Below are positions 19,996-29,015 of a stretch of 64,000 nucleotides of DNA, one piece after another. The stretch's first letter is position 1; each line of letters begins with the position of its first letter. Made by a program: the position numbers and the translations under genes. Where the stretch lies: the NCBI RefSeq assembly GCF_014196925.1, contig NZ_JACIEN010000001.1, forward strand, positions 868,001 through 932,000. Reading direction: 5' to 3'. Origin of the DNA: Chelatococcus caeni. GTDB lineage: Bacteria; Pseudomonadota; Alphaproteobacteria; Rhizobiales; Beijerinckiaceae. The notes below the pieces were generated by a model. The model did not search any database. It saw only the letters and a program-made list of their open reading frames with translations, and was not told where the DNA came from.

Positions 19996-20442
19996 TCAGC
20001 CGAGGGGGCGGGAGCCTACGGCGCGCCGCAGCTGCGCGGCGCCCCGGCGCAGGCTGCGGAGCCTCTTGGGCTCGTCCCGCCGGTCGGAGCCGAGGGCGCA
20101 CAGGACGTCGACCGCCGTCACCGCCAGCACCGAGGCGAGCCCCGCCGAGGTGGCGCCCCGCCAGCGGCCGTGCCGCCCGAGGCCGCAGGCGAGCGTCGCC
20201 ATGTCGAGCACGTCGCCGGCGACGCGCAGCCAGACCCAGCGCTGCGGCTGGCGCGAGGCGAGGATGACGATCCCCTGAACGATCTCGCGCAGGCCGTAGG
20301 TGCCGAGGACGAGCCCGGTCGTGCGGCTTCGCGCCCGCTGCGCCGCGGGTCTCGACGAGCAGAGCTCGAGGACACCGAGGGCGATGGAGAACCAGCCGAG
20401 CCCGTAGGCCAGTTGTTCCGCGGACGAGCGTTTCATGTGCAC
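19996..20442 (-). CDS. Small membrane protein of unknown function
   Basis: 148 residues with three or four hydrophobic segments (LAYGLGWFSIALGVLELCS, TYGLREIVQGIVILAS, GLASVLAVTAVDVLCA) and a basic tail. It resembles the short membrane proteins often annotated with cyclase/dehydrase-like neighbours, but I cannot assign a function. A strong AGGAGG ends five bases before a GTG at 20442, so GTG is the preferred start over the ATG two codons later. It ends 13 bases before the MBL hydrolase start, so the two are probably co-transcribed. Confidence 0.7.
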   Translation of the reverse strand: MHMKRSSAEQLAYGLGWFSIALGVLELCSSRPAAQRARSRTTGLVLGTYGLREIVQGIVILASRQPQRWVWLRVAGDVLDMATLACGLGRHGRWRGATSAGLASVLAVTAVDVLCALGSDRRDEPKRLRSLRRGAAQLRRAVGSRPLG

Positions 20443-20527
20443 GGCAACCTCCTGTCACGACCGGCCCCAACCGCGGCGGTGGCCCGATGTTCCAGGCGGG
20501 GGCCGGCGGGTGGCAGGGAGGGCGCGT

Positions 20528-20965
20528 TCAGGCCAGCGGCGGCGGTCGCCGGCGGATCGGCTGCGACTTGACGATGGCGGTGCTGGTCTCGGCCTTGTCG
20601 GCGATGCGGTCGAGGATGCGGTCGAGTTCCTCGATGGAGCGCACGAAGAGACGGGCGATGAAGCAGTCGTCGCCCGTCACCTTGTCGCATTCGCAGAAGG
20701 CCTCGGTCTCCTCGATGAGCTGCTGCACGACGTGCAGCTTGCCCGGCATCGGCCGGATACGGACGATCGCCTGCAGCTGGTAGCCGAGCGCCTGCGGGGC
20801 GATGTCCACCGTATAGGCGCGCACGACGCCCCGTTCCTCCAGCCGCCGCAACCGCTCCGACACGCTCGGCGACGACAGGCCGACACGGGCTGCGAGCTCC
20901 TTGAGGGAGAGACGCGCATCCTCCACGAGGACGGCGAGGAGACGTCGGTCGATATCGTCCAGCAT
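20528..20965 (-). CDS. Lrp/AsnC-family regulator
   Basis: 145 residues, standard for the family: an N-terminal helix-turn-helix (LDDIDRRLLAVLVEDARLSL, then VGLSSPSVSERLRRLEERGVV) and a C-terminal RAM/ligand domain (IRIRPMPGKL, KVTGDDCFIARLFV). The frame continues upstream to 21025, but MLDDIDRR is the family start. It is divergent from a DMT exporter at 21119, with a near-palindrome at 20998-21013 between them, so it probably regulates amino acid export. Confidence 0.92.
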   Translation of the reverse strand: MLDDIDRRLLAVLVEDARLSLKELAARVGLSSPSVSERLRRLEERGVVRAYTVDIAPQALGYQLQAIVRIRPMPGKLHVVQQLIEETEAFCECDKVTGDDCFIARLFVRSIEELDRILDRIADKAETSTAIVKSQPIRRRPPPLA

Positions 20966-20997
20966 GGCGGCCCCATCGGCAGATTGAGCCGTCAGCC

Positions 20998-21013
20998 TTG
21001 CATAATTAGGCAA
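20998..21013. promoter_or_regulatory. Near-perfect palindrome, candidate Lrp operator
   Basis: TTGCATAATTAGGCAA matches its reverse complement at 14 of 16 positions. It lies between the divergent lrp and exporter starts. An AT-rich centre with GC-containing ends is typical of AsnC/Lrp sites. Binding is inferred. Confidence 0.5.
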
Positions 21014-21118
21014 AATTGAAAACACGCCTTTCGAAGCTCATGGAATGCGCCCGGGCGCCGCATCATCATCGGCAGCGATGGCAATGGTGCCGGCGGCAGC
21101 GGCCGCGGAGGACGGATC

Positions 21119-22027
21119 ATGAGCGAGAGGTTGCGCGGCACGGCGGAGATGACGGCGGCGATGGTCATCTCCGGCACCATCGGCTGGTTCGTCGTCATGT
21201 CCGGTCGGCCCGTGCTCGACGTGGTGTTCTGGCGCTGCGTCTTCGGGGCCGCGACGCTCCTCGTCGTCTGCGCGGCCATGGGCCTGCTGCGGGGGAAATG
21301 GCCGCTTCGCATCCTCGGCCTTGCCGCGCTCGGGGGCGTGGCGATCGTGCTCAACTGGCTGCTGCTCTTCGCCGCCTATTCGCGTGCCTCCATCGGCGTC
21401 GCCACGGTGGTCTACAACACGCAGCCCTTCATGCTGGTGGGGCTCGGGGCGCTCCTTCTGCGCGAGCGGGTGACCGGCGCGCAGCTCGCCTGGCTCGCGC
21501 TCGCCTTCGCCGGCATGCTGCTGATCGTCGAGGGAAAGCCCGCTGCGGCCACAGCCAGCGGCGACTATCTCGGCGGCATCCTCCTGGCGCTTGCCGCGGC
21601 CTTCTTCTATGCGCTCGCCGCCATCGTCGCGCGCAGGCTCGCCGGCACGCCGCCGCACCTCATCGCCCTCGTGCAGGTCTGCGTCGGCATCCTGATGCTG
21701 GCGCCCTTCGCCGACCTGGCGCATCCGCCCTCCGGGGGAGGGCAGTGGACGCTGCTCGCGACGGTCGGCGTCGTGCACACGGGGCTCATGTACATCCTGC
21801 TCTACGGCGCCCTTCAGCGGCTGCCGACCCATCTCGCGGGGGCGCTGTCCTTCATCTATCCGATCGCCGCGGTGCTGGTCGATCTTCTGGCCTTCGGCCA
21901 TCCCCTGCAGGGGCTGCAGATCGCCGGCGCCGCCGGCGTGCTTCTCGCCGCGGCGGCGATGAACCTCGGATGGTCGCTTCCCGGCCGTCCGCGCCGCCGG
22001 ATCGCGCCGGCGCGAGCCTGCGATTGA
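21119..22027 (+). CDS. EamA/DMT-family exporter
   Basis: 302 residues with ten predicted transmembrane helices arranged as two EamA repeats (first about 5-135, second about 145-285). Visible marks include VVFWRCVFGAATLLV, ALGGVAIVLNWLLLFAAYSR, NTQPFMLVGLGALLLRE and LSFIYPIAAVLVDLLAFG. It most likely exports amino acids or another small metabolite. The divergent Lrp-type regulator supports amino acid-responsive control. Confidence 0.9.
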   Translation: MSERLRGTAEMTAAMVISGTIGWFVVMSGRPVLDVVFWRCVFGAATLLVVCAAMGLLRGKWPLRILGLAALGGVAIVLNWLLLFAAYSRASIGVATVVYNTQPFMLVGLGALLLRERVTGAQLAWLALAFAGMLLIVEGKPAAATASGDYLGGILLALAAAFFYALAAIVARRLAGTPPHLIALVQVCVGILMLAPFADLAHPPSGGGQWTLLATVGVVHTGLMYILLYGALQRLPTHLAGALSFIYPIAAVLVDLLAFGHPLQGLQIAGAAGVLLAAAAMNLGWSLPGRPRRRIAPARACD

Positions 22028-22151
22028 ACGCGCGGCGGCTCGGCCGGCGCGCGCTCGTCCATGGCGCTCGCCTTTGGCCGGTGACTGTGCTAGGCGACCG
22101 GCTGGATGAAATTTGCCCGCGCCTCGCGCGGGCCAGCGGTCAACGGGCTCG

Positions 22152-22814
22152 ATGGCTGATATCTTTCACGAGATCGAAGAGGAGCTGCGGCGCGACAAGG
22201 CGCTCGCCTTCTGGAAGAAGCACGGCACCAAGGTCATCGTCCTGGCGGTCGTGTTCGTCGCGGCCATTGGCGGCTGGCGGTTCTACCAGCACCAGCAGCG
22301 CAGCCAGGCGGAGGCGACCGGCGCCCGCTACGAGCAGGCGCTCGAGCTTCTCGGTGCGAACCGGGGCGACGAGGCCGCGGCGCTGCTGCGCGAGATCGAG
22401 AACGACGGGTCGACCGGCTACCGCCTCGTGGCACGCCTGCGCCTGGCGGCGGAGACCGCCCGGTCGGATCCGGCCCGGGGCGTCGAGGCCTACGAGGCGA
22501 TCGCGGCCGACGCGACCGTGCCGGCCGGCCTGCGCGATCTCGCGCGCCTGCGCGCCGTCGTCGCGGGCTTCGGCCAGATGGACGCTGCTGCCGTGACGGC
22601 GAAGCTCGAGCCGCTTGCCACGCCCACCGCCGTGTGGCGCCACAGCGCGCGCGAGCTCCTCGGCCTCGCGGCCCTCAAGGCCGGCGACTACGAGGCGGCG
22701 GGCCGCTGGTTCGACCAGATCGCCTCCGACCGCGAGGCCCCGCCGGCCTTGCGCCAGCGCGTCAACATCTATCTCGAACTCGTGCGCAGCGGCCCCGCCG
22801 GCAACGCCGGCTGA
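22152..22814 (+). CDS. YfgM-like TPR membrane protein
   Basis: 220 residues: a cytoplasmic start (MADIFHEIEEELRRDKALAF), one membrane anchor (VIVLAVVFVAAIGGWRFYQH), then a helical periplasmic TPR-like domain. This matches the YfgM/DUF2659 family, a Sec-associated periplasmic chaperone in E. coli. The gene is directly before der, as in the E. coli yfgM-bamB-der order, though bamB is missing here. ATG at 22152 gives the family start; the open frame begins a little earlier. Confidence 0.85.
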   Translation: MADIFHEIEEELRRDKALAFWKKHGTKVIVLAVVFVAAIGGWRFYQHQQRSQAEATGARYEQALELLGANRGDEAAALLREIENDGSTGYRLVARLRLAAETARSDPARGVEAYEAIAADATVPAGLRDLARLRAVVAGFGQMDAAAVTAKLEPLATPTAVWRHSARELLGLAALKAGDYEAAGRWFDQIASDREAPPALRQRVNIYLELVRSGPAGNAG

Positions 22815-22832
22815 GCCTACAGGTAAGAAGCC

Positions 22833-24191
22833 ATGGCTGGCACAGTCGCCATCATCGGCCGGCCCAACGTCGGCAAGTCGACGTTGTTCAATCGCCTCGT
22901 CGGCAAGAAGCTCGCGCTGGTCGACGACCGGCCGGGCGTGACGCGCGACCGGCGCGAGGGCGAGGCGCGGCTCGGCGACCTCACCTTCAACATCGTCGAT
23001 ACGGCCGGCCTCGAGGAGGCGGACGAGGCCTCCCTCGCCGGGCGCATGCGCGCCCAGACCGAGGCGGCGATCGCCGATGCTGACGTCATCCTTTTCGTCG
23101 TCGACGTGCGGGCCGGCCTGACGCCGACCGACCGCGCCTTTGCCGACGTGGTGCGCCGCTCCGGCAAGCCCGTGGTGCTGCTCGCCAACAAGGCGGAGGG
23201 TGGCAAGGGCATCGAGGGCGCCTATGAGGCCTTCGGCCTCGGCCTCGGCGATCCCGTCCCGATCTCGGCCGAGCACGGCGAGGGTCTGGGCGAGCTCTAC
23301 GACGCGCTCGAAGCCCTGCTGCCGCGCGAGCCGGAGGAGGATGAGGACGAGGCTGAGACGGAGGCGGCCGACCGGCCCGTCCGCGTCGCCATCGTCGGCC
23401 GTCCCAATGCCGGCAAGTCCACCCTCGTCAACCGCATGCTGGGCGAGGAGCGGCTGCTCACCGGCCCGGAAGCCGGCATCACGCGCGACACCATCTCGCT
23501 CGACTGGGACTGGCGGGGCCGGCGGGTGAAGCTGTTCGACACCGCCGGCATGCGCAAGCGCGCCCGCATCGATGACAAGCTCGAGAAGCTCTCGGTCGCC
23601 GACGGCCTGCGCGCCGTGCGCTTCGCCGACGTCGTCGTCGTGCTGCTCGATGCGACCATCCCCTTCGAGAAGCAGGACCTCACCATCGTCGACCTCGTCG
23701 AGCGCGAGGGCAGGGCGCTCGTCATCGGCCTCAACAAGTGGGACCTCGTCGCCGACCGGCCGGGCCTGCTGAAGGAATTGAAGGAAGAGGCCTCGCGCCT
23801 GCTCGCCCAGGTCAAGGGCGTGCCGGTCGTGCCCCTGTCCGGCCTCGCCGGCGAGGGTGTCGACGCGCTGATGAAGGCGGTCTTTGCGGCGCATGACGTG
23901 TGGAACCGCCGCGTGTCGACCTCCCAGCTCAACCGCTGGCTCGGCGACATGCTGGAGAGCCACCCGCCGCCGGCGGTGGCCGGCCGGCGCATCAAGATCC
24001 GCTACATGACCCAGGTGAAGGCGCGCCCGCCGCACTTCGCCATCTTCGGCAACCAGCTGCAGGAACTGCCGAAGTCCTACACGCGCTACTTGGTCAACGG
24101 CCTGCGCGAGGCCTTCGACCTGCCGGGCGTGCCCATCCGCCTCTCCCTGCGCACGGGCAAGAACCCGTACGAGAAGGGCGGGCGGCAATAG
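22833..24191 (+). CDS. der: Ribosome biogenesis GTPase Der
   Basis: 452 residues with two tandem GTPase domains and a KH-like C-terminus, the hallmark of Der/EngA. The first domain has [16 protein letters not shown] and DTAGLEEAD; the second has [27 protein letters not shown] and NKWDLV. The KH-like part includes [21 protein letters not shown]. It acts in 50S subunit assembly. It is preceded by the YfgM-like gene and followed by a hairpin at 24198-24219. Confidence 0.97.
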   Translation: MAGTVAIIGRPNVGKSTLFNRLVGKKLALVDDRPGVTRDRREGEARLGDLTFNIVDTAGLEEADEASLAGRMRAQTEAAIADADVILFVVDVRAGLTPTDRAFADVVRRSGKPVVLLANKAEGGKGIEGAYEAFGLGLGDPVPISAEHGEGLGELYDALEALLPREPEEDEDEAETEAADRPVRVAIVGRPNAGKSTLVNRMLGEERLLTGPEAGITRDTISLDWDWRGRRVKLFDTAGMRKRARIDDKLEKLSVADGLRAVRFADVVVVLLDATIPFEKQDLTIVDLVEREGRALVIGLNKWDLVADRPGLLKELKEEASRLLAQVKGVPVVPLSGLAGEGVDALMKAVFAAHDVWNRRVSTSQLNRWLGDMLESHPPPAVAGRRIKIRYMTQVKARPPHFAIFGNQLQELPKSYTRYLVNGLREAFDLPGVPIRLSLRTGKNPYEKGGRQ

Positions 24192-24197
24192 GCAATC

Positions 24198-24219
24198 GGC
24201 AGTCGGATCAACGACTGCC
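24198..24219. terminator. Hairpin between convergent der and SDR genes
   Basis: GGCAGTCG (24198-24205) pairs with CGACTGCC (24212-24219) over a GATCAA loop. A second CCGACTGCC at about 24225-24233 offers an alternative pairing. It lies between convergent stops. Confidence 0.5.
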
Positions 24220-24237
24220 TACCGCCGACTGCCTCCC

Positions 24238-24978
24238 TTACGCCGGCATCTGCGGCTTCAGCAGCCGATCCTCGCGAAAATCGTAGATGAGCCCGCTCTC
24301 CTGCCACTCCGGCAGCACGAGCTCGACGAGATGGGGCGCGAAATCCTCCGGCGTGCGCAGGCTCTGCGGGTCCTCGCCCGGCATCGCCGCCCGGCGCATG
24401 GCCGTGCGCAGCGGGCCGGGATTTGCGAGCATCACCTTCACCGGCGTGCTGGCGGTCTCGGCCGCATAGGTCCGCGCCAGCATCTCTAGCGCTGCCTTGG
24501 AGACGGCGTAGACGCCCCAATAGGCCGTGCCCTTGTGCGCCGCGCCGGAGGAGATGAAGACCGCCCGGCCGGCATCGGAGGCGCGCAGCAGCGGATCGAG
24601 CGAGCGGATGAGACGCCAGTTCGCGGTGACGTTCACGGCCATCACGTCGTCCCACACCTTCGGCTCGATATGCCCGAGGGGCGACAGCGCGCCGAGCAGG
24701 CCGGCATTGGCGACGAGGACGTCGAGCTTGCCCCAGCGCTCGTGGATGGCGGCGCCGAGCCGGTCGAGCGCGTCGTAATCCTTGAGGTCGACGGGCACGA
24801 GTGTCGCCGAGCCGCCGAGGGCGCGGATCTCGTCGTCGAGTTCTTCCAGTGCGCCGCTGGTGCGGGCAAGGGCGATCACATGGGCGCCGGCACGCGCCAG
24901 TTCGAGCGCGACGGCACGGCCGATGCCGCGCGAGGCGCCGGTGACGAGGGCGATGCGGTCGGCGAGGGGGCTGGACAT
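24238..24978 (-). CDS. SDR-family oxidoreductase (YciK-like)
   Basis: 246 residues, short-chain dehydrogenase/reductase. TGASRGIGRAVA is the cofactor motif, NAGLLGALSPLGH follows strand 4, and the catalytic Ser and Tyr-Lys are in FISSGAAHKG and YAVSKAALE. The arrangement and the PMAxLR-like MLANPGPLRTAMR resemble YciK-type enzymes. The substrate is unknown. The open frame extends upstream, but MSSPLADRIALVTG is the natural start. Confidence 0.9.
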   Translation of the reverse strand: MSSPLADRIALVTGASRGIGRAVALELARAGAHVIALARTSGALEELDDEIRALGGSATLVPVDLKDYDALDRLGAAIHERWGKLDVLVANAGLLGALSPLGHIEPKVWDDVMAVNVTANWRLIRSLDPLLRASDAGRAVFISSGAAHKGTAYWGVYAVSKAALEMLARTYAAETASTPVKVMLANPGPLRTAMRRAAMPGEDPQSLRTPEDFAPHLVELVLPEWQESGLIYDFREDRLLKPQMPA

Positions 24979-25073
24979 GGACGATCCTGCAGTTGAGGCG
25001 CGAGTCTGATCTGGCCCGTCCCTAGCACCATTTGCGCCGCCGGGCGAGGCCGCGGGCTGAATTGTGGAGTTTT

Positions 25074-25137
25074 GGCAACACTGTTGCCTTCTCGACTCGC
25101 CAGCCTGTGATTTGCCCAGTTTTGCCGCAATGCGGCA
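25074..25137. promoter_or_regulatory. Two inverted repeats upstream of the exported hypothetical gene
   Basis: GGCAAC-ACT-GTTGCC at 25074-25088 and TGCCGC-AAT-GCGGCA at 25123-25137, both perfect six-base arms with three-base centres, lie in the 216-base spacer before the gene at 25195. The regularity suggests binding sites; the protein is unknown. Confidence 0.35.
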
Positions 25138-25194
25138 GCATCTGACGGGTGTACATGGCGGCATCTGGAAGCCGCAGCTTTGGCGGGGGCAATC

Positions 25195-25587
25195 ATGCCG
25201 GTATCGGCGGGCATCGATGGACGTGTCGGGTGGCAGCGCTTCGTGCGCGGCGCCTGCCTCGTGCTCGTCGTTGCCCTGGCGGTGGCCATGATCGCCGGGC
25301 GGATGGCCCATACGCGCAATGTGGCCGAGCGCCTCGCTGCCACCTTCGCGGCGTCGAGCCTGAGCGAGCTTGCCGTCCTGTCGCTCGAAGTGCCGTCGGC
25401 GGCGGACGACCAGGCGGTGCCCGCAGGCGAGACCAAGACGCACTGCCAGCCCGGCATCCTGCCGGCCGCTGCGGCTGCCGCGCCGCTGCGGGGCTTCTCC
25501 GATCTCGTCGGCTGCGTGCAGAGCCGCATGCTGCCGACGCACGAGGTGCCGCCGCCACTCGGCCCGCCGCGGCTTCTCGTCACCTGA
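25195..25587 (+). CDS. Hypothetical membrane-anchored protein
   Basis: 130 residues, not recognised. A single hydrophobic segment near the N-terminus (GACLVLVVALAVAMIAGRMA) is followed by a polar region with two cysteines about 30 residues apart, which could form a disulfide outside the membrane, and a proline-rich end. A GGGGGC run lies upstream of the ATG at 25195. It precedes the L,D-transpeptidase gene by about 160 bases. Coding potential is moderate. Confidence 0.5.
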   Translation: MPVSAGIDGRVGWQRFVRGACLVLVVALAVAMIAGRMAHTRNVAERLAATFAASSLSELAVLSLEVPSAADDQAVPAGETKTHCQPGILPAAAAAAPLRGFSDLVGCVQSRMLPTHEVPPPLGPPRLLVT

Positions 25588-25746
25588 GTTTTCTCCGTTT
25601 TCGTTCATGACGCCCCGAGGGCATCGGCCGTGCGGCAGGAGTGATCCGCCGGGCACGCGATGTCCCGGCGGTCGCGGCGGGTGCCTGGAGGTCAGCCTCG
25701 GGCCGTGCCGTTGCCGGCGGCGTCCGTCCCTCCCGAGGAAGAAGAC

Positions 25747-26355
25747 ATGTCCATGGATCGTCGCAATTTTCTCTCCATCGGCCTCAGCGCCGCCGCCTGT
25801 TCGCTTGCCGGCCTGCCGGCCGCGGCCATGACCGGCGTCGGGGCGTCCGCCCAGCAGGCGCCCGACACTCTCGCCGGTCCGCCGCAGGATTTCGTCATCG
25901 ATCCGATCTACATGCGCCAGATCGTGCCCTACGAGGGTCCCGGCCGCCCGGGCACGATCGTCGTGCGCACCAAGACGCGCTTCGTCTATCTCGTGCTGCA
26001 GAATGGCGAGGCGCTGCGCTACGGCTGCGGCATCGGCCGCGACGGCTTCTCCTGGTCGGGCGAGGCGACGGTGGCGCGCAAGGCCGTCTGGCCGGCCTGG
26101 TATCCGCCGCCCGAGATGCGCAAGCGCCAGCCGGAACTGCCGGTGATGATGGCGGGCGGCATCAAGAACCCGCTCGGCGCCCGCGCCCTCTATCTCTACC
26201 AGAACGGCGTCGACACGCTCTACCGCATCCACGGCACGACCGAAGCCTGGACCATGGGCCAGGCGGTCTCCTCCGGCTGCGTGCGGCTGATGAACGATGA
26301 CATCATCGACCTCCACCAGCGCGTGCCGACGGGAACGCGGGTCATCGTGATCTGA
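25747..26355 (+). CDS. Exported L,D-transpeptidase (YkuD domain)
   Basis: 202 residues. A signal peptide with an RR start (MDRRNFLSIGLSAAACSLAG, Tat-like) leads into a YkuD domain: IVVRTKTRFVYLVLQNGEAL at its beginning and the catalytic motif HGTTE...SSGCVRLMNDD with the Cys nucleophile. Such enzymes make 3-3 peptidoglycan cross-links or attach proteins to the wall in the periplasm. The KAVWPAWYPPPEMRKRQPEL block is common in the alphaproteobacterial subfamily. Start chosen at the ATG after GAGGAAG at 25736-25742. Confidence 0.93.
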   Translation: MSMDRRNFLSIGLSAAACSLAGLPAAAMTGVGASAQQAPDTLAGPPQDFVIDPIYMRQIVPYEGPGRPGTIVVRTKTRFVYLVLQNGEALRYGCGIGRDGFSWSGEATVARKAVWPAWYPPPEMRKRQPELPVMMAGGIKNPLGARALYLYQNGVDTLYRIHGTTEAWTMGQAVSSGCVRLMNDDIIDLHQRVPTGTRVIVI

Positions 26356-26503
26356 CCCGCGGTTCTGCGGTCGTCAGGTCCGTGGTGCGAGGCGAGGAGC
26401 CTTCCTCAGCTGCACGAGGACGGGGAGAGGAGGGCATCCTTCTGCAATCGTCCTTTTGCGGCAGGCGCAACGCCCCGGAGCATTGCGTCGCAGCGCTCCC
26501 TCT

Positions 26504-26595
26504 CGTCTTGGCCGGGCTTGTCCCGGCCATCCACGCCTTTGACGTTGCACAGGACGGCCAAGGCGTGGATGCCCGCGACGAGCGCGGGCATGACG
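26504..26595. repeat. Dispersed cloverleaf-type palindrome, copy A
   Basis: About 92 bases with the same nested arms as the tandem array at 50239-51049: GGCCGGG/CCCGGCC, ATCCACGCCTT/AAGGCGTGGAT and GCCCGCG/CGCGGGC, closed by outer CGTC../..GACG. It is intergenic between convergent genes. Confidence 0.8.
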
Positions 26596-26632
26596 CGGGG
26601 AGGGCAGGTCTGGAGGCTTCGGGGCTGGCATG

Positions 26633-26664
26633 AAAAAACCCGTCTTCTCGCGAAGGCGGGTTTT
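26633..26664 (-). terminator. purF intrinsic terminator
   Basis: A 13-bp stem (26635-26647 with 26652-26664) and TCGC loop, with a run of six T on the minus strand (26638-26633). It is placed about 20 bases after the purF stop. This is the clearest rho-independent terminator in the window. Confidence 0.9.
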
Positions 26665-26685
26665 CTATCGGAAGGACGCGGTGGT

Positions 26686-28134
26686 TCAGCCCGCCTCGGC
26701 CAGCATCGAGAGCTGGCGCGGCGCTTCACCCGAGATGTCGGTGAGCGGCGTCGGATAATCGCCGGTGAAGCAATGGTCGGTGAATTGCGGGCGCGCCGGG
26801 TCGCGGCCCTCGTAGCCGACGGCCCGGTAGATACCGTCGACCGACAGGAAGGCGAGCGAATCGGCGCCGATATAGGCCCGCATCTCCTCGAGCGAATGGG
26901 TCGCGGCGAGCAGCTTGTCGCGCTCGGGCGTGTCGATGCCGTAGTAGTCCGGATGGGCGATCGGCGGGCTCGCGATGCGGAAGTGCACCTCGGTCGCCCC
27001 GGCATCGCGCATCATCTGCACGATCTTCACCGAGGTGGTGCCGCGCACGATGGAATCGTCGACGAGCACGATGCGCCGGCCCGCGACCACGCCGCGGTTG
27101 GCCGAATGCTTCATGCGCACGCCGATCTCGCGCACCGACTGGGTCGGCTGGATGAAGGTGCGCCCGACATAATGGTTGCGGATGATGCCGAGCTCATAGG
27201 GGATGTTGCAGGCCTGGGCATAGCCGATGGCCGCCGGCACGCCGGAATCGGGCACCGGCACCACGACGTCGGCCGAGGCCGGCGCCTCGCGCGCCAGCTG
27301 TTCGCCCATGCGCTTGCGAACTTCGTAGACATTGCGCCCGTGCACCATGGAATCGGGCCGGGCGAAGTAGATGTACTCGAAGATGCAGGGGCGCATCGGC
27401 TGGTCCGGGAAGGGCTTGATCGATTCGATCCCCTCCTCGGAGATGACGACGACCTCGCCGTTCTCGATATCACGCACGAACTTGGCGCCAATGATGTCGA
27501 GCGCGCAGGTCTCGGAGGCGAGGATGTAGCGCCCGTCGAGCTGCCCCAGCACCAGCGGGCGGATGCCGAGCGGGTCGCGCGCGCCGATGAGCTTCTTGTT
27601 GGTGAGGCCGACGAAGGAATAGGCTCCCTCGAGCCGCTGCAGCGCGTCGATGAACCGGTCCATGAAGCGGCCGCGGCGGCTGCGCGCGACAAGGTGCAGG
27701 ATGACCTCGGTGTCGCTGGTCGACTGGCAGATGGCGCCGTCCTGCACCAGCTGGCGGCGCAGGGTGAGCGCATTGGTGAGATTGCCGTTGTGCGCCACCG
27801 CGAAGCCGCCGCCGTGCAGCTCGGCGAATAGCGGCTGCACGTTGCGCAGCGCCGTCTCGCCCGTCGTCGCATAGCGCACGTGGCCGATGGCGGCGGCGCC
27901 GGGCAGGCGGGCGATCACCGCCGCGTCGGAGAAATTGTCGCCGACGAGGCCGAGGCCCTTCTCCGCATGGAATTTCGTGCCGTCGTAGGAGACGATGCCG
28001 ACCGCCTCCTGCCCGCGGTGCTGCAGCGCATGCAGGCCGAGCGCGGTGATCGCCGCCGCGTCAGGATGCCCGTAAATGCCGAACACCCCGCACTCCTCGT
28101 GCAGGGTATCCCCGTCGAAGTCGCTGTCCATCAT
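26686..28134 (-). CDS. purF: Amidophosphoribosyltransferase
   Basis: 482 residues from the ATG at 28134; in-frame GTG at 28152 and ATG at 28131 are alternatives. PurF makes phosphoribosylamine from PRPP and glutamine, the first step of purine synthesis. The N-terminal nucleophile Cys lies in HEECGVFGIYGH after a short propeptide that would be removed. Glutaminase residues (HVRYATTGE, VAHNGNLTN) and the PRPP loop VLVDDSIVRGTTS are intact. cvpA lies upstream, the common cvpA-purF pairing. Confidence 0.96.
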   Translation of the reverse strand: MMDSDFDGDTLHEECGVFGIYGHPDAAAITALGLHALQHRGQEAVGIVSYDGTKFHAEKGLGLVGDNFSDAAVIARLPGAAAIGHVRYATTGETALRNVQPLFAELHGGGFAVAHNGNLTNALTLRRQLVQDGAICQSTSDTEVILHLVARSRRGRFMDRFIDALQRLEGAYSFVGLTNKKLIGARDPLGIRPLVLGQLDGRYILASETCALDIIGAKFVRDIENGEVVVISEEGIESIKPFPDQPMRPCIFEYIYFARPDSMVHGRNVYEVRKRMGEQLAREAPASADVVVPVPDSGVPAAIGYAQACNIPYELGIIRNHYVGRTFIQPTQSVREIGVRMKHSANRGVVAGRRIVLVDDSIVRGTTSVKIVQMMRDAGATEVHFRIASPPIAHPDYYGIDTPERDKLLAATHSLEEMRAYIGADSLAFLSVDGIYRAVGYEGRDPARPQFTDHCFTGDYPTPLTDISGEAPRQLSMLAEAG

Positions 28135-28270
28135 GTCGTCCACCGCACGCACGGCAGCCCGCCGACCATGGGGTCATGGAGACGGGCGGTCACGCCTCAT
28201 GTCGTGTCAAACCATTGTCGTTGCAATCCGCACTCACGTCATGCCGCATGTGCGAAAAGCGCGGGCTTCC

Positions 28271-28912
28271 TCAGTTGTTTCCCCCGGCCAGGGCGCGAAT
28301 GCCCTGCCTGTCGCCCTGTTCGTAGCTGCCGGGCGTCTGCTGGGTGCGCTGCTCCGGCACCGCTTCGGCCGGCGGCTCCTCGGTCTCGCCTTCCGGCTTC
28401 GTCCGCTTGAGGCGCTGCAGGATCGCCGTTTCCGGATCGTCAGGCAGAAGGGCCATCAGGCTGTTGCCGGTCGACTGCAGGATGCCGCGCGTCTTGGCGT
28501 CGCGCGCCCATTCCGGCTGCATCTCGGGCGTGATCAGCCAGTTGAAGAAGAGGAAGGCGACGGCGCAGATCAGGAAGCCGCGGGCGGCGCCGAAGACGAA
28601 GCCGAGCGAGCGGTCCAGCGCGCCGATGCGCGAATCGAGCACGAGGTCCGACAGCTGCACCGTGATGAAGGACACGATGATCAGCGTGACGAGGAAGATG
28701 GCCGCGATGGCCACGACGAGCGCGATGGTCGGGTTCGAGATGTGCTGCTTCACGTAGGGCAGCAGCGCCGGATGCAGCATCAGCGCGGCAACCGCGGCAG
28801 CGCCCCAGGAGGCGATGGCGAGGACCTCGCGCGTGAACCCGCGCACGGTCGCCAGCAGGGCGGAGATCACGACGATGCCGAGGACGATGAGATCGAAAAG
28901 CGGAACTGGCAT
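28271..28912 (-). CDS. cvpA: CvpA-family membrane protein
   Basis: 213 residues. Four transmembrane segments (FDLIVLGIVVISALLATVRG, IASWGAAAVAALML, ALVVAIAAIFLVTLIIVSF, GFLICAVAFLFFNWL) with the DRSLGFVFGAARG motif define CvpA, linked to colicin V production and envelope stress tolerance. The C-terminal ~50 residues are charged and proline-rich. It lies 136 bases upstream of purF on the same strand. MPVPLFDL at 28912 is the family start. Confidence 0.92.
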   Translation of the reverse strand: MPVPLFDLIVLGIVVISALLATVRGFTREVLAIASWGAAAVAALMLHPALLPYVKQHISNPTIALVVAIAAIFLVTLIIVSFITVQLSDLVLDSRIGALDRSLGFVFGAARGFLICAVAFLFFNWLITPEMQPEWARDAKTRGILQSTGNSLMALLPDDPETAILQRLKRTKPEGETEEPPAEAVPEQRTQQTPGSYEQGDRQGIRALAGGNN

Positions 28913-29015
28913 GAGCGCGCGCCGTTGAGCCTTGTCTTCGTTATGCCCTCGGCGCCTGATGCCGCTGGCCACGTTGCTGCCTCAGCGCGCTGTATAGCCC
29001 GCCGATGGGCTTTCG

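Larger units (their letters stand above)
26356..26685. other. Intergenic region with one palindromic repeat copy
   Basis: 330 bases between convergent L,D-transpeptidase and purF. It holds a dispersed palindrome copy (26504-26595) and the purF terminator (26633-26664). No gene is supported. Confidence 0.8.

Noticed and set aside
22140-26316. Long minus-strand frames opposite der and upstream of the SDR (682 and 692 codons)
   Set aside because: They are antisense shadows or upstream extensions; only the SDR part (24238-24978) has family motifs.
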